From positions 3,596,001 to 3,660,000 of the forward strand of contig NZ_JQLI01000008.1 of assembly GCF_000744095.1 (NCBI RefSeq): a stretch of DNA of 64,000 bases, in the 5' to 3' direction. Shown here piece after piece: positions 9,718-18,412 of the stretch. The DNA is from Cupriavidus necator A5-1. GTDB lineage: Bacteria; Pseudomonadota; Gammaproteobacteria; Burkholderiales; Burkholderiaceae. The translations under genes were made by a program, and so were the position numbers. Under the pieces are notes generated by a model. It searched no databases, was not told the origin of the DNA, and saw only the letters and a list, made by a program, of their open reading frames with translations. Numbering within the stretch: position 1 is the first letter of the stretch; each line of letters starts with the position of its first letter.

Positions 9718-10200
9718 TCAGGCGAGGCCCAGGTTCAGGCCGCCCAGGTGGACTTGCAGCAGCGCGCCCAGCAGCAGCCAGCCAATCTGCAGCGCGGCGC
9801 GCGGGCGGCGCATGCAGGTTTCCACCTGTTCGCTGCGGCTCTCGCCGGACAGGCACCATGAGCAGAAGTGCTCGCAGTTGTTGGTCAGCAGGTGGTAAGC
9901 GTTTTCGCCCAGGCGGGAACGGGCGCGTTCGACAGCTTGCGGGCCGACGAAGCGTGCGCAGGGTTCCGGCGTGACGGCGATGCCGTGGCCGGCGGCGAAA
10001 CCTTCGAGCGTGGTTTCTTCGACTGGGGCGGCTTGCAGCGCGCGGGCGAAACCGGCGTAATGAATGACGCGTCCAGCGCCGGCATAGATGCCATGGTGGA
10101 CGTAGCCATGGCGTTCGGTCACCAGGTGGGCGCCGAGCGGCAGCAGGTCGGCGAGGCGATCTTCGCTGCCGTATTCGGGTTGTGGGTCCTGGGTGTTCAT
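9718..10200 (-). CDS. LRAT-domain (NlpC/P60-like) thiol hydrolase or acyltransferase
   Basis: The product is 160 residues. The permuted papain-like LRAT fold is recognised from HGYVHHGIYAG (catalytic His near residues 31-36) and the NCEHF box with Cys109. A hydrophobic C-terminal helix (about 137-156) probably anchors it to the membrane. Family members use the Cys in acyl transfer or amide/ester hydrolysis; the substrate here is unknown. The ATG at 10200 follows CCGAGGCC and gives the expected family start. It is divergent from the first GG-leader peptide gene, sharing the 463-base region that holds its sigma-54 promoter, so a role in peptide or lipid modification is possible but unproven. 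Confidence 0.75.
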   Translation of the reverse strand: MNTQDPQPEYGSEDRLADLLPLGAHLVTERHGYVHHGIYAGAGRVIHYAGFARALQAAPVEETTLEGFAAGHGIAVTPEPCARFVGPQAVERARSRLGENAYHLLTNNCEHFCSWCLSGESRSEQVETCMRRPRAALQIGWLLLGALLQVHLGGLNLGLA

Positions 10201-10361
10201 GGCTGGCCTCGGTCTGTCTGGTTGCTGCAGGCATTGCTGCTTCGTGCAGGTAAACCGCATCAATCATGCCAATGGCCGGGCAGGACGGCGGGACAAGGGG
10301 TTCCGGGAAATGCGAGGGTTTTGGCGGGGGTCAGCTGTCGGGCGCCGGCCAACCTCGCGAC

Positions 10362-10476
10362 GGCCGATCTGTTGGTCGGCCACCATCAGTCGCGGCCGCA
10401 CGGCCATCCTCAGCAAGGCCGGCACGAGGGCTTGCGCCGCATTGCGCCGTGGTAGGCGCATCCCAACACTGGCCGC
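10362..10476 (+). promoter_or_regulatory. Putative activator sites upstream of peptide gene 1
   Basis: Two elements resemble those ahead of the other sigma-54 peptide promoters. The distal one (10362-10381) is the dyad GGCCGA-N8-TCGGCC enclosing CTGTTGGTC. The proximal one (10464-10476) reads CCAACACTGGCCGC; its TGG is 124 bases from the promoter, against 125 for the matching TGG at peptide 3. The distal CTGTTGG is 225 bases upstream, 96 more than the 129 seen twice elsewhere, close to nine helical turns. The rest of the 463-base gap 10201-10663 holds no gene. Confidence 0.45.
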
Positions 10477-10593
10477 CGCAGGTGTCGGGTAGCAGCCAAC
10501 ACGGCCTTCCGCCGCGGGCGCGATTGCCCCCACCCGCCTCGCAGGCCGCGCCAGCCCACGGATTCCTGCCACCCGCTTCCCCGGCCGACCCCG

Positions 10594-10609
10594 TGGCACG
10601 CCCCTTGCT
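10594..10609 (+). promoter_or_regulatory. Sigma-54 promoter of peptide gene 1
   Basis: TGGCACGCCCCTTGCT matches the RpoN consensus (TGGCACG-N4-TTGCW) perfectly, with GG and GC separated by 10 bases. The start site would be near 10620, about 44 bases before the ATG at 10664. Confidence 0.85.
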
Positions 10610-10663
10610 CGATACCGGTACCGCCCCCGGCGTCCCGCCGTTTTTTTTCACCGGAGACCGAAT

Positions 10664-10932
10664 ATGGCCACCCTCGCAATCAACGACCTCGCCACCTGCC
10701 GCGAACTTGCTCCCGCCGCCATGGCCCGCGTGCGCGGCGCCGGCGGGCAGTGGGTGTTCAGGCGCCGCTGCCGCTCGGCACTGTGATCAACTTTTACGAG
10801 ATCAACTACAGCTTCTATGCTGATCAGATGAACAACCAGTTTCAGAACATCGACATACGCAACAACGCGCCCAACGCCAGTATCAATGTCCAGGCCGACC
10901 AGGGCGCGAGGAACGACGGCAGGCTGATCTGA
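10664..10932 (+). pseudogene. GG-leader secreted peptide 1, apparent -1 frameshift
   Basis: The leader is MATLAINDLATCRELAPAAM then ARVRGAGG, matching the leaders of the other peptides (I-x-DL, M-x-x-V-x-G). This is the double-glycine type cut by C39 exporters. A GGAG lies 7 bases before the ATG. In the leader frame translation ends at 10786. The core continues in the -1 frame from about 10750: VQAPLPLGTVINFYEINYSF, then an Asn/Gln-rich part with alternating hydrophobic residues (IDIRNNAPNASINVQADQ), stop at 10932. One missing base near GTGTTC (10755-10760) would restore an 89-residue protein. It could be a sequencing deletion, real decay or programmed frameshifting. Confidence 0.7.
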
Positions 10933-10954
10933 ACGTCAGCCCCGTCGTGGCTGC

Positions 10955-10977
10955 GCCCCGGCCGCGCCGGGGCTTTT
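10955..10977 (+). terminator. Intrinsic terminator after peptide gene 1
   Basis: GCCCCGGC / GCCGGGGC form an 8-bp stem with a 3-base loop followed by TTTT. It lies between the peptide gene and the PP2C gene 19 bases downstream, so it may separate them or only reduce read-through. Confidence 0.75.
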
Positions 10978-10995
10978 CGCGGACCGGAGACAAGA

Positions 10996-11772
10996 TTGGG
11001 CTTCGACTCGCATTTTCAGTGGACCTCGGCGGCGTGTACGGACGTCGGGCGGGTCCGTGAGCGCAACGAGGATGCCTGCCTCGACCTGCCCGGGCAACAA
11101 CTTTGGGCGGTGGCCGACGGCATGGGCGGCCATGCCATCGGCGACTTCGCCAGCCAGGCGGTGGTGCAGGCGCTGGCCGCGCTGCCGGCGCAGGCCCGCC
11201 TAGAAGACCGGCTCGACGCCACGCGCACGGCGATGCTGGGCGTGAACCTGGCGCTGGTCGATGAAGCCGCGCGCCTGGGCGTGCGCTGCATCGGCAGCAC
11301 GGTGGTGGTGCTGCTGGCCGGCGACCGCCGTTGTGCCTGCCTGTGGGCGGGCGACAGCCGGCTGTACCGCCTGCGCGGCGGCCAACTCGCCCGCCTCACA
11401 CGCGACCACAACCAGGTCGAGCGCCTGCTGGCGCGCGGGCTGATCACCCCGGAAGAAGCGCGCCACCATCCCGCCCAGAACACCATCACGCGCGCAGTGG
11501 GTGCGGCCGCAACGCTGGTGCCGGAGCAGTTGCTGACCGAGGTGGCGGACGGCGATGTCTTCCTGCTGTGCAGCGACGGCCTGAGCAACGAAGTCGACGA
11601 TGACGACATCGCCACTGTGCTGGCGCAGCAGGACGTTGCGCAGGCCGCGCAGACACTGCTGCAGATGGCGCTCAATGCCGGCGGCCGCGACAACATATCG
11701 GTGGTGGTCATCCGCGCCGCGGATCCCTACGGCTCGGACAAGACCCTGGTGAATCCCGAGCTGGACACCTAG
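10996..11772 (+). CDS. PP2C-family Ser/Thr protein phosphatase (PppA/Stp-type)
   Basis: This 258-residue cytoplasmic metal-dependent phosphatase removes phosphate from Ser/Thr. Metal-binding motifs are present: RERNEDACL (residues about 20-28), VADGMGGHAIGDFAS, LWAGDSRLYRL, LLCSDGLSNEV and GRDNISVVVI. It starts with TTG at 10996 with GGAG 6 bases upstream. The C-terminal tail has SDKTLVNP (247-254), which resembles SDRTVFDP in the activation loop of the kinase at 26830-28887 and could be a phosphosite for FHA binding. In type VI systems PppA reverses PpkA phosphorylation of Fha; here the convergent operon encodes the FHA protein and a peptide exporter. Confidence 0.92.
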   Translation: MGFDSHFQWTSAACTDVGRVRERNEDACLDLPGQQLWAVADGMGGHAIGDFASQAVVQALAALPAQARLEDRLDATRTAMLGVNLALVDEAARLGVRCIGSTVVVLLAGDRRCACLWAGDSRLYRLRGGQLARLTRDHNQVERLLARGLITPEEARHHPAQNTITRAVGAAATLVPEQLLTEVADGDVFLLCSDGLSNEVDDDDIATVLAQQDVAQAAQTLLQMALNAGGRDNISVVVIRAADPYGSDKTLVNPELDT

Positions 11773-11789
11773 CCGCAGCAGCGGCGTCC

Positions 11790-13109
11790 CTAGCCCTTGC
11801 CGCCTTCGGCTTGCCGGTTGGCGCGGAAATCCTTCGAGTGGATGCCGTGCTTCTTCAGCAGCATCTGCAGGTGCGAGCGGTTCATGTCGAAACGCCGCGC
11901 CAGTTCGGCAACGGTGCCACCCACCTCCTGCAAGCCCCGTTCGAGAAACGCCCGCTCGGCCTCGTCGCTGGCGGCGCGCTTGGCTTCGCTGAGGGAAGTC
12001 GCCATGGTGATGTCGGCGGTCGCGGTGCCGCTGCCCACCACCGCCAGCGTGGCCGGCTTGGGCCGGATATCCTGCGGCAGGTGCGCCAGGTCGGCCGTAT
12101 CGCCGGCCAGGCACGACAGCCGGTACATCAGGTTGCGCAGTTCGCGGATATTGCCCGGGTAGTCGTAGTGCAGCAGGAAGTCGCGCAGCCGCGGCGTCAG
12201 CTTGAGCGGCAGGCGCTTGAGCATGCCGGCGGCCTCGTCACTGAAGTACGACACCAGCAGCGGGATCTCGTCGCGCCGCTCGCGCAGAGACGGCAGGCTG
12301 ACGTGGATCACGCTCAGGCGGTAGAACAGGTCCTCGCGGAAGGTGCCGGCCTGGCTCATGCTGCGCAGGTCCTTGTTGGTTGCCGCGACGATGCGCGTAT
12401 CCACCGAGATCGCCTCGTCCGAACCCACGCGCTGGATCTCGTGCGCTTCCAGCACGCGCAGCAGCTTGACCTGGCCGGTCAGCGGCAGCTCGCCGATCTC
12501 GTCCAGGAAGATGGTGCCGGTATGCGCGCTCTCGAACTTGCCGCGCCGGTCGTTGCTGGCACCGGTGAAGGCGCCCTTCTTGTGGCCGAACAGCTCGGAT
12601 TCAAGCAGGCTGTCGGGGATCGCGCCACAGTTGACCGAGATAAATGGCTTGTCGGTGCGCGCGCCGTTGGCGTGGATCACCTTGGCCATCAGCTCCTTGC
12701 CGGTGCCGCTCTCGCCATCGATCAGCACCGGCAGGTCGGTCGGCGCGGCCTTCTCGGCGATCTCCAGTGCTTCCAGCAGCTTGGGGTTGTCGCCAAAGGT
12801 GCCTTCGAAAATGAAGCTGCGCTCCATCAATGCCTGGCGGCGCTCGCGCGGCATGCGCTCGACTTCTTCCTGCGGCGGCGCCGCCTCGGTCGCCGAGGCC
12901 GCCTGCACGAAGCGCTCCTTGTGCGACAGCCCCATCACCTCGTCGCGCAGCGTGGTGGCCTGCTTGAGCAGCTTCTCGATTTCCGGGCGATCAAGCCGCG
13001 ACGCCCAGCGCAGCGTCGAGCGCAGGATCTCGATCTTCTCGATCAGCCCGGCGAACGACACCGCGGACGTGACCGAGGGGGGGGTGGCACCCTGGTTGTA
13101 TAGCTTCAT
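11790..13109 (-). CDS. Sigma-54-dependent activator (AAA+ / Fis-type HTH), no receiver domain
   Basis: The product is 439 residues. An N-terminal helical region of about 95 residues replaces the usual receiver domain. The AAA+ domain has Walker A GESGTGKE (132-139), the sigma-54 contact loop GAFTGA (179-184) and Walker B TIFLDE (199-204). A C-terminal HTH (FDMNRSHLQMLLKKHGI) binds upstream sites. It is the last gene of the exporter operon; its ATG overlaps the exporter stop as ATGA. Sigma-54 promoters precede three GG-leader peptide genes nearby, so it most likely drives cargo expression. The N-terminal region may sense exporter or phosphorylation state (inference). Confidence 0.93.
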   Translation of the reverse strand: MKLYNQGATPPSVTSAVSFAGLIEKIEILRSTLRWASRLDRPEIEKLLKQATTLRDEVMGLSHKERFVQAASATEAAPPQEEVERMPRERRQALMERSFIFEGTFGDNPKLLEALEIAEKAAPTDLPVLIDGESGTGKELMAKVIHANGARTDKPFISVNCGAIPDSLLESELFGHKKGAFTGASNDRRGKFESAHTGTIFLDEIGELPLTGQVKLLRVLEAHEIQRVGSDEAISVDTRIVAATNKDLRSMSQAGTFREDLFYRLSVIHVSLPSLRERRDEIPLLVSYFSDEAAGMLKRLPLKLTPRLRDFLLHYDYPGNIRELRNLMYRLSCLAGDTADLAHLPQDIRPKPATLAVVGSGTATADITMATSLSEAKRAASDEAERAFLERGLQEVGGTVAELARRFDMNRSHLQMLLKKHGIHSKDFRANRQAEGGKG

Positions 13110-16100
13110 GCTGCGCTCAGTTGCTTCTGCACCAGTTGGAAATACATGCCCTTGCGCTCGAGCAGCTCCTCGTGCCGGCCCTGCTCGACGATGGCGCCTT
13201 CATACAGCACCAGGATCTTGTCGGCCTGCATGATGGTGCTGAGCCGATGCGCGATGATCACCGCGGTACGCCCGCGCAGGATCTCCTGCATATTGGCCAG
13301 GATGTTGCTCTCGGACTGCGTGTCCAGCGCCGAGGTGGCCTCGTCGAACACCAGCAGGCGCGGGTCGTGGTACAGCGCGCGGGCGATGCACAGGCGCTGG
13401 ATCTGCCCGCCGGAAAGCCCGATGCCGCGCTCGCCCACCACCTGCTCGTAGCCCAGCGGCAGCTTGCTGATAAAGGCATGGGCGTCGGCCATGCGCGCCA
13501 CCTCCTCGATGCGGCGCCGCTCGGGGCTGTCGTCGCCGCAGGCGATGTTCTCGGCAATGGTCCCCGAGAACAGCAGGTTGGACTGCATCACGTAGCCCAC
13601 CTGCGCGCGGTAGAACGCCGCGTCGATCACGTTGAGGTCATAGCCATCCACCGTCATCGCGCCCTCGGTGGGCTTGTAGAAGCCCACCAGCAGCTTGGCC
13701 AGCGTGGTCTTCCCCGAGCCGCTGCGCCCGACTATGGCGACCATCTCGCCCGGGCGGATGGTGAAGCTGATGTTCTCCAGCACGTAGGGCGTGTCTTCGC
13801 CGCCGTAGCGGAAGTACAGGTCCTTCATCACGATCTCGCCCTGCAGGTCCGGCAGCATCACGCGCGACAGCACGTCCTGCGGTTTCTGCTCGGGCTCCAG
13901 GTCGAGCACGTCGCCCAGGCGCTCCATCGCCACGCCGGCATCGTTGAGCTGGCCCCACAACGCCACCAGCCCCATCAGCGGCGCCAGCACGCTGCCCATG
14001 AAGGCGTTGAAGGCGATCAGTTGGCCGATGGTCAGCTCGCGCTCCAGCACCAGCGTCGCGCCCACCCACAGCACCGCGATGGTGGTGGCCGCATTGAGCA
14101 GCTGGCTAACCAGCCCCACCAGGATATGGAAGGCCTGCGCCTTGTACTGCGCCTCCAGCGCCTTGGTGTACTTGCGTTCCCAGCGCAGCCGCACCGGGCG
14201 CTCGATGCCCATGCCCTTGACGGTTTCGGCGCCGCCGAGCGTCTCCATCAGGTAGGCCTTGGCATCGGTCGAGGCGGCGAACACCTCGCGCGCATAGGTC
14301 TTGACCTTGGGCGTCACCACCACCGTCAGCACCGCGATCGGGATCACGAAGGCGATCAGCAGCAGCGTCAGCTTGACGTTGTAGAGGAACATGATGGTGA
14401 AGTAGATAAACACCATCAGCAGGTTCAGCGCCGTGGTCACCGTCGACTCGGTCAGGAAGGCGCGGATGGTCTGGTTCTCCTGGAAGCGCGCGAAGATGTC
14501 GCCGGTCTTGCGCTTGGCAAAGAACGACAGCGGCAGCGACAGCGTGTGCTTGAAGAAGTGCGACATCATGGCGAAGTCCATGTTGCGCACCATGAAATTT
14601 GCGAGATACGCGCGGATCGTCGCCATCAGCTGCGAGAACACGCTGGAGATGATCAGCCCCGCGATCAGCAGGTGCAGCAGCCCCACGTTCTGGTGCACCA
14701 CCACGCCGTCCAGGATGTTCTGGATGATCAGCGGCGGCACCACGCCCAGCATCTGGATCACGAAGGTCGCCAGGAACAGGTGCGCCAGGATCTTCTTGTA
14801 CGGCGCCAGGTAGCCGATGAAACGCAGCCACGGCGAGCGCGACACCGACAGCTGCGTCATACTCTCGCCCGGCGAGAACAGCAGGCAGGTACCGCTCCAG
14901 CCGCGCTCGAACTCCTCCGCGCTCATCTTGCGGAAGCCGATGGCGGGATCGGCCACCCACACCCAGCGCGACGAGATCCCGTACACCACGACGTAGTGAT
15001 AGCCCTCCCAGTGCACGATAAAGGGCAGCTCGAAGCCCATCAGCGAGTCGCGCGTGCACTGCACACCGCGCGTGGTGAAGCCGAGCGATTCACCCGCGCG
15101 CGCCAGGCTGTCGAGCGTGGCGCCCTGCGTGGTCACGTTGGCCAGCTCGCGCAGCTTGCCCAGCGTCATCGGGATGCCGTAGTGCCGGCAGATCATCGCC
15201 AGGCACGCGGCGCCGCAGTCCATCTCCTCGGCCTGCTCCACCAGCGCAAAGCGGCGGATCAGCTTTTCGCCGAGCTCGGGCTTGGAATGCAGGTCCAGCA
15301 GCACCGGGCGCTTGCGCCGCTCGGCCAGCTTCTTCTGACGATGAAGTTCGCGGTCGAGTGCGCGGATGCGCTCTTCCAGCACCTCGCGCAGGCGCGGGTT
15401 GCGCTCCAGGATCAGCTGCACCGTCTTCTCGGGAATCACCAGCAAGCGCACATCGGTCTCGGCAATGGCCGATGCAAGCTGCTCCTGCCGCATCACGCAG
15501 GCGCGCTCGCCGAAGATATCGCCCTGCCCCAGCGTCGCCAGCGGGAATTCGCTGCCCTCTTCGCTGCGCACGATGCGCACGGTGCCCTGGCGCACCACGT
15601 AGAGGCGTCGGTCCTCGCGTCCGTCCTGCTTCAGGATCTCCTTGCTGGCCGCCACGCGCTTGACGCCAACGCTGCGCACGGCGTCCTCCAGCTCCTGCTT
15701 GTCGAGCTTGCCGCGCAGGTCGAAGAGCCGCGCGACAAAGCCGCCGGCCGAACTGATCGCGACATAGCTGGTGATAAAGGCAAGCGCCGCCGGGTTGCCG
15801 GCCACTACCGGCTCGCCCACGCTGCGCGGGATCATCAGCAGCTCGGTCTTGCCCGAGGCGCGCACCGACGACTCATGCCGGTACTCGCGCAGCAGCGCGA
15901 TATCGGCAAAGACCTCGCCGGCCTTGCGCACGCCCATGCTGATTTCCTTGCCGTGCTCCTCGTTGAACACGCGTACCGAACCCGACTTTACGATAAGCAG
16001 GCCCGGCGCCGCATCCCCCGCGTTGCAGACGGTGTCGCCGAAGCCGAAGGTCAGCACCTGCGCGGCGTCGGCCAAGCGCGCCAGCTCCTCCGGCGTCAGC

Positions 16101-16216
16101 ACCGACAGGATCTCGACGGTGGCGAGGAAAGCGGCCAGCGCCGACGCTGCCTCCGGCTTTTCCGGGGCAGCCGGGGCGGCGGGCTCCCCGGCCTCGCTAG
16201 CGGGCTTCGATGACAT
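13106..16216 (-). CDS. ABC exporter with two cyclic-nucleotide-type domains and C39 peptidase (HetC-like)
   Basis: This 1036-residue inner-membrane protein cuts double-glycine leaders and exports the peptide. Two cNMP-binding-type domains lie at about 30-150 and 165-290. The C39 peptidase (about 320-450) has Cys334 (EEMDCGAACLAM), His407 (GYHYVVVYG) and Asp423 (VADPAIG). The exporter membrane domain spans about 460-765 and the ATPase about 790-1030, with GRSGSGKT (831-838), LSGGQ (935-939) and FDEATSALD. The order matches cyanobacterial HetC and differs from plain bacteriocin exporters. It overlaps the parvulin gene upstream by 20 bases and the sigma-54 activator gene downstream by 4. The cNMP-type domains suggest gating by a nucleotide, but ligand residues were not verified. 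Confidence 0.94.
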   Translation of the reverse strand: MSSKPASEAGEPAAPAAPEKPEAASALAAFLATVEILSVLTPEELARLADAAQVLTFGFGDTVCNAGDAAPGLLIVKSGSVRVFNEEHGKEISMGVRKAGEVFADIALLREYRHESSVRASGKTELLMIPRSVGEPVVAGNPAALAFITSYVAISSAGGFVARLFDLRGKLDKQELEDAVRSVGVKRVAASKEILKQDGREDRRLYVVRQGTVRIVRSEEGSEFPLATLGQGDIFGERACVMRQEQLASAIAETDVRLLVIPEKTVQLILERNPRLREVLEERIRALDRELHRQKKLAERRKRPVLLDLHSKPELGEKLIRRFALVEQAEEMDCGAACLAMICRHYGIPMTLGKLRELANVTTQGATLDSLARAGESLGFTTRGVQCTRDSLMGFELPFIVHWEGYHYVVVYGISSRWVWVADPAIGFRKMSAEEFERGWSGTCLLFSPGESMTQLSVSRSPWLRFIGYLAPYKKILAHLFLATFVIQMLGVVPPLIIQNILDGVVVHQNVGLLHLLIAGLIISSVFSQLMATIRAYLANFMVRNMDFAMMSHFFKHTLSLPLSFFAKRKTGDIFARFQENQTIRAFLTESTVTTALNLLMVFIYFTIMFLYNVKLTLLLIAFVIPIAVLTVVVTPKVKTYAREVFAASTDAKAYLMETLGGAETVKGMGIERPVRLRWERKYTKALEAQYKAQAFHILVGLVSQLLNAATTIAVLWVGATLVLERELTIGQLIAFNAFMGSVLAPLMGLVALWGQLNDAGVAMERLGDVLDLEPEQKPQDVLSRVMLPDLQGEIVMKDLYFRYGGEDTPYVLENISFTIRPGEMVAIVGRSGSGKTTLAKLLVGFYKPTEGAMTVDGYDLNVIDAAFYRAQVGYVMQSNLLFSGTIAENIACGDDSPERRRIEEVARMADAHAFISKLPLGYEQVVGERGIGLSGGQIQRLCIARALYHDPRLLVFDEATSALDTQSESNILANMQEILRGRTAVIIAHRLSTIMQADKILVLYEGAIVEQGRHEELLERKGMYFQLVQKQLSAA

Positions 16217-16949
16217 GTTCCTGCGCCCTGGCCATCAGCCAGTCCTCGCGCAGCAGGCGGCGCACTTCCACCGCCACGTCGCCGTCGAGCGTGGCCGGGT
16301 GTTTGTCGCGCACCAGGAAGACTTCGAAAAAGGAACGGTCAGCGGCCGGGAACGGCCCCAGCAGGTCGCCCGGCTCGGCATTGAAGACCTTGGCCTCGAT
16401 ATCGGTCTTGAGCGAGCCGCGCAGCACCTTGCCGATCTCGCCGCCGCGCTCGCGCGTGTCGGCAATAGAATGCTCGCGCGCCATCTCGGCAAAGGCGTCG
16501 GGATCGTCCTGCAGGTACGAGATCAGCTCCTTGGCCTTGCCCTCACTGTCGACCACGATATGGCTGACCTCGATGCTGTCGAAGCGCGGCGAGTTGAGCG
16601 CAAAGTACTCCTGCACCGCGGCCTCGCTGCACACCTGCTCCATCATCCGTTCTTGGTACAGGCTGTCGGTGATAAAGGCCTCGAACTCGTCCAGGCTGAT
16701 GTTCAGCGCATCCAGGTAGTGGTTCATGTCGGCCGCGCGGTGCAGGCCTTGCACGCGGCGGAACTGGTCGGCGCGCTCCTGGATTTCCTCGGGCGTGACC
16801 ACTAGGCCCTGCCGTTTCGCGGCGTGCACGGCCAGCTTGTCGCGCACCATCTGCTCGACCAGGCCTTCGAACTGCCCGGTCAGCTTGAGCAGCCGCACGA
16901 ACTCCTCGACGCCGAGCACCTCGTCGTCGATACGCACAATCCCAGTCAT
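16197..16949 (-). CDS. Parvulin-type peptidyl-prolyl isomerase
   Basis: The 250-residue product has a SurA/PpiC-like helical N-terminal part (about 1-120) and a rotamase domain (about 125-215). The latter shows SHIVVDSEGKAKELI, FAEMAREHSIADTRERGGEIG and FEVFLVRDKHPA. No signal peptide is seen, so it may act on cargo before export, a common arrangement in clusters with HetC-like exporters. Its ATG at 16949 lies 80 bases after the adaptor gene, and its stop lies inside the exporter gene, so translation is coupled. Confidence 0.88.
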   Translation of the reverse strand: MTGIVRIDDEVLGVEEFVRLLKLTGQFEGLVEQMVRDKLAVHAAKRQGLVVTPEEIQERADQFRRVQGLHRAADMNHYLDALNISLDEFEAFITDSLYQERMMEQVCSEAAVQEYFALNSPRFDSIEVSHIVVDSEGKAKELISYLQDDPDAFAEMAREHSIADTRERGGEIGKVLRGSLKTDIEAKVFNAEPGDLLGPFPAADRSFFEVFLVRDKHPATLDGDVAVEVRRLLREDWLMARAQEHVIEAR

Positions 16950-17029
16950 TTCTCGGCTCCTTTGACGGCCCCCCGTGCTTGCGCACCAGGCTGTCTACAT
17001 CGGCTGTTTTCGTGTTTCCCCCGGCTGCG

Positions 17030-18412
17030 CTACCCGGCCACCTCGCGGAAGGGGTCTAGCCCCAGGTCGATCAGGCGGCGTTCGCGCACCACGATCTCTG
17101 CCGTGGCGGTCATGCCGTAACGCAACGGATACTTGTTGTCGGCCACGGCGTAGTAGTCGCGTGCCAGGCGCACGCGGCCCTCGTAGACCGGCTGCTTGTC
17201 GGGTCCGCCCGGCTTGGTCGCGGGCGAGATGAATTCCAGCGTGCCTTCGATGATCCCGTAGCGCTGGTACGGGAAGGCGCTGAACTTGAGCTTGACCGGC
17301 AGGCCTTCGCGCAGGAAGGCGCGGTCGCGCTCGGCAATGACGATCTTGACCACCGGGCGCGCATCCTTGGGTGCGATGCCGCCCAGCGGCGTGTTGGCCT
17401 GTACCTTGTCGCCGCGCTGGGTGGAGGTGACATCGGTGATCACGCCCGACACCGGCGCCAGGATCAGCAGGAAGTTGTCCTTGTCGATATTCTCGAAGCG
17501 GATGCGCGCCGCGGCGTCGGCCACCAGCCGCGCGGTCTGCACCTGCAGGCGCAGCTTGTCCTCGGTATTGGCGATCTCGCGCAGCGCGGCATCATACTGC
17601 ACGCGCAGCCCGGCAAGGTCCTGGCCGCTGCTTTCGAGCTGGGAACTGGCCTCGGTCAGCTCCCGGCCCAGCCGCGCATCCAGCTCGGCCAGCCGCGACT
17701 GCGCCACGCGCAGGTTGTTTTCCGAATCCTGCGCCGCCGCGCGCTTGGCATCGACCTGCGACTGCGACACCCCGCCGCCGCCGGGCAGCGCCAGCAGCCG
17801 CGCATAGCGGTCCTGCTCCTGGCGCGCGAACTCACGCGCGCGCCGGGCGTTTTCCAGGTTGCTGCGCGCTTCCTGCAGCTGCGCACGCTGCTGCTCGGCC
17901 AGGCGCGCGGTGCCCTCCGCAAGGCGGTTCTCATGCTGGCGCGTGGCCACGTCGATCTGCTGCTTGAGCGCGGCCGCCCTGCGCTCCATCAGCGCCTTCT
18001 TGTCGGGAAACTGCTTCCATTCGCGCTCGGAGTCTTCCAGCTTGAGCTGCGCTTCCAGCGCCTTGGCCGCGGCCTCGATCGCGCCGCGCGCATTCAGGCG
18101 CGCCAGCACGTCGTCCTTGGATACCGGCTGCCCTTCAGCCACGTAGAGGTCGGCCAGCTCGCCGTCCACCGGCGCATAGAAGCGCCGCACCTCGGATTCC
18201 GGCGCCAGCGTGCCCTGCGCCGTGACGATGACATCGGCATGCCCGACGAAGGACCATATCAGCCCGCACAGCACCAACGCGAAGGTGGTCACGATGGTCA
18301 GCAGGCCCAGGCGCGAGGGCTCGGCGGTAAGCAGGCCGATGCCTTCGGCGCTGTGGTCTTCCAGCGCCTCGGTCAGCGGCTTGAGACCGCCTTGGCGGGA
18401 GTCGTCTTTCAT
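17030..18412 (-). CDS. HlyD-family membrane fusion (periplasmic adaptor) protein
   Basis: The 460-residue product has one N-terminal membrane helix (TIVTTFALVLCGLIWSF, about residues 39-55). A lipoyl half-motif (APVDGELADLYVAEGQPV) follows, then a long coiled hairpin (about 105-290). The second half is GVITDVTSTQRGDKVQANTP plus a beta-barrel. It would bridge the exporter to the outer-membrane channel. The ATG overlaps the FHA gene stop (ATGA), and the exporter follows after the parvulin gene. The short cytoplasmic N-terminus could contact the FHA protein, though this is only inference. Confidence 0.93.
   Translation of the reverse strand: MKDDSRQGGLKPLTEALEDHSAEGIGLLTAEPSRLGLLTIVTTFALVLCGLIWSFVGHADVIVTAQGTLAPESEVRRFYAPVDGELADLYVAEGQPVSKDDVLARLNARGAIEAAAKALEAQLKLEDSEREWKQFPDKKALMERRAAALKQQIDVATRQHENRLAEGTARLAEQQRAQLQEARSNLENARRAREFARQEQDRYARLLALPGGGGVSQSQVDAKRAAAQDSENNLRVAQSRLAELDARLGRELTEASSQLESSGQDLAGLRVQYDAALREIANTEDKLRLQVQTARLVADAAARIRFENIDKDNFLLILAPVSGVITDVTSTQRGDKVQANTPLGGIAPKDARPVVKIVIAERDRAFLREGLPVKLKFSAFPYQRYGIIEGTLEFISPATKPGGPDKQPVYEGRVRLARDYYAVADNKYPLRYGMTATAEIVVRERRLIDLGLDPFREVAG

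Noticed and set aside
9383..10267. 294-residue frame overlapping the LRAT gene
   Set aside because: Arg/Pro/Ala-rich alternate frame; the LRAT motifs are in another frame of the same strand.
12343..13233. Long plus-strand frame opposite the sigma-54 activator
   Set aside because: Ser/Arg-rich shadow with no ribosome-binding site or recognisable fold.
13121..16213. A 1030-residue open frame opposite the C39 exporter gene
   Set aside because: It is the antisense shadow of a high-GC gene. Composition is His/Gln/Arg-rich with no fold or motif, and the minus frame has all exporter motifs.
13106..16216. Classical bacteriocin or NHLM-type exporter cluster
   Set aside because: Exporter and leaders are compatible, but no maturation enzyme or immunity gene is seen, and the cNMP-C39-ABC order is closer to HetC.
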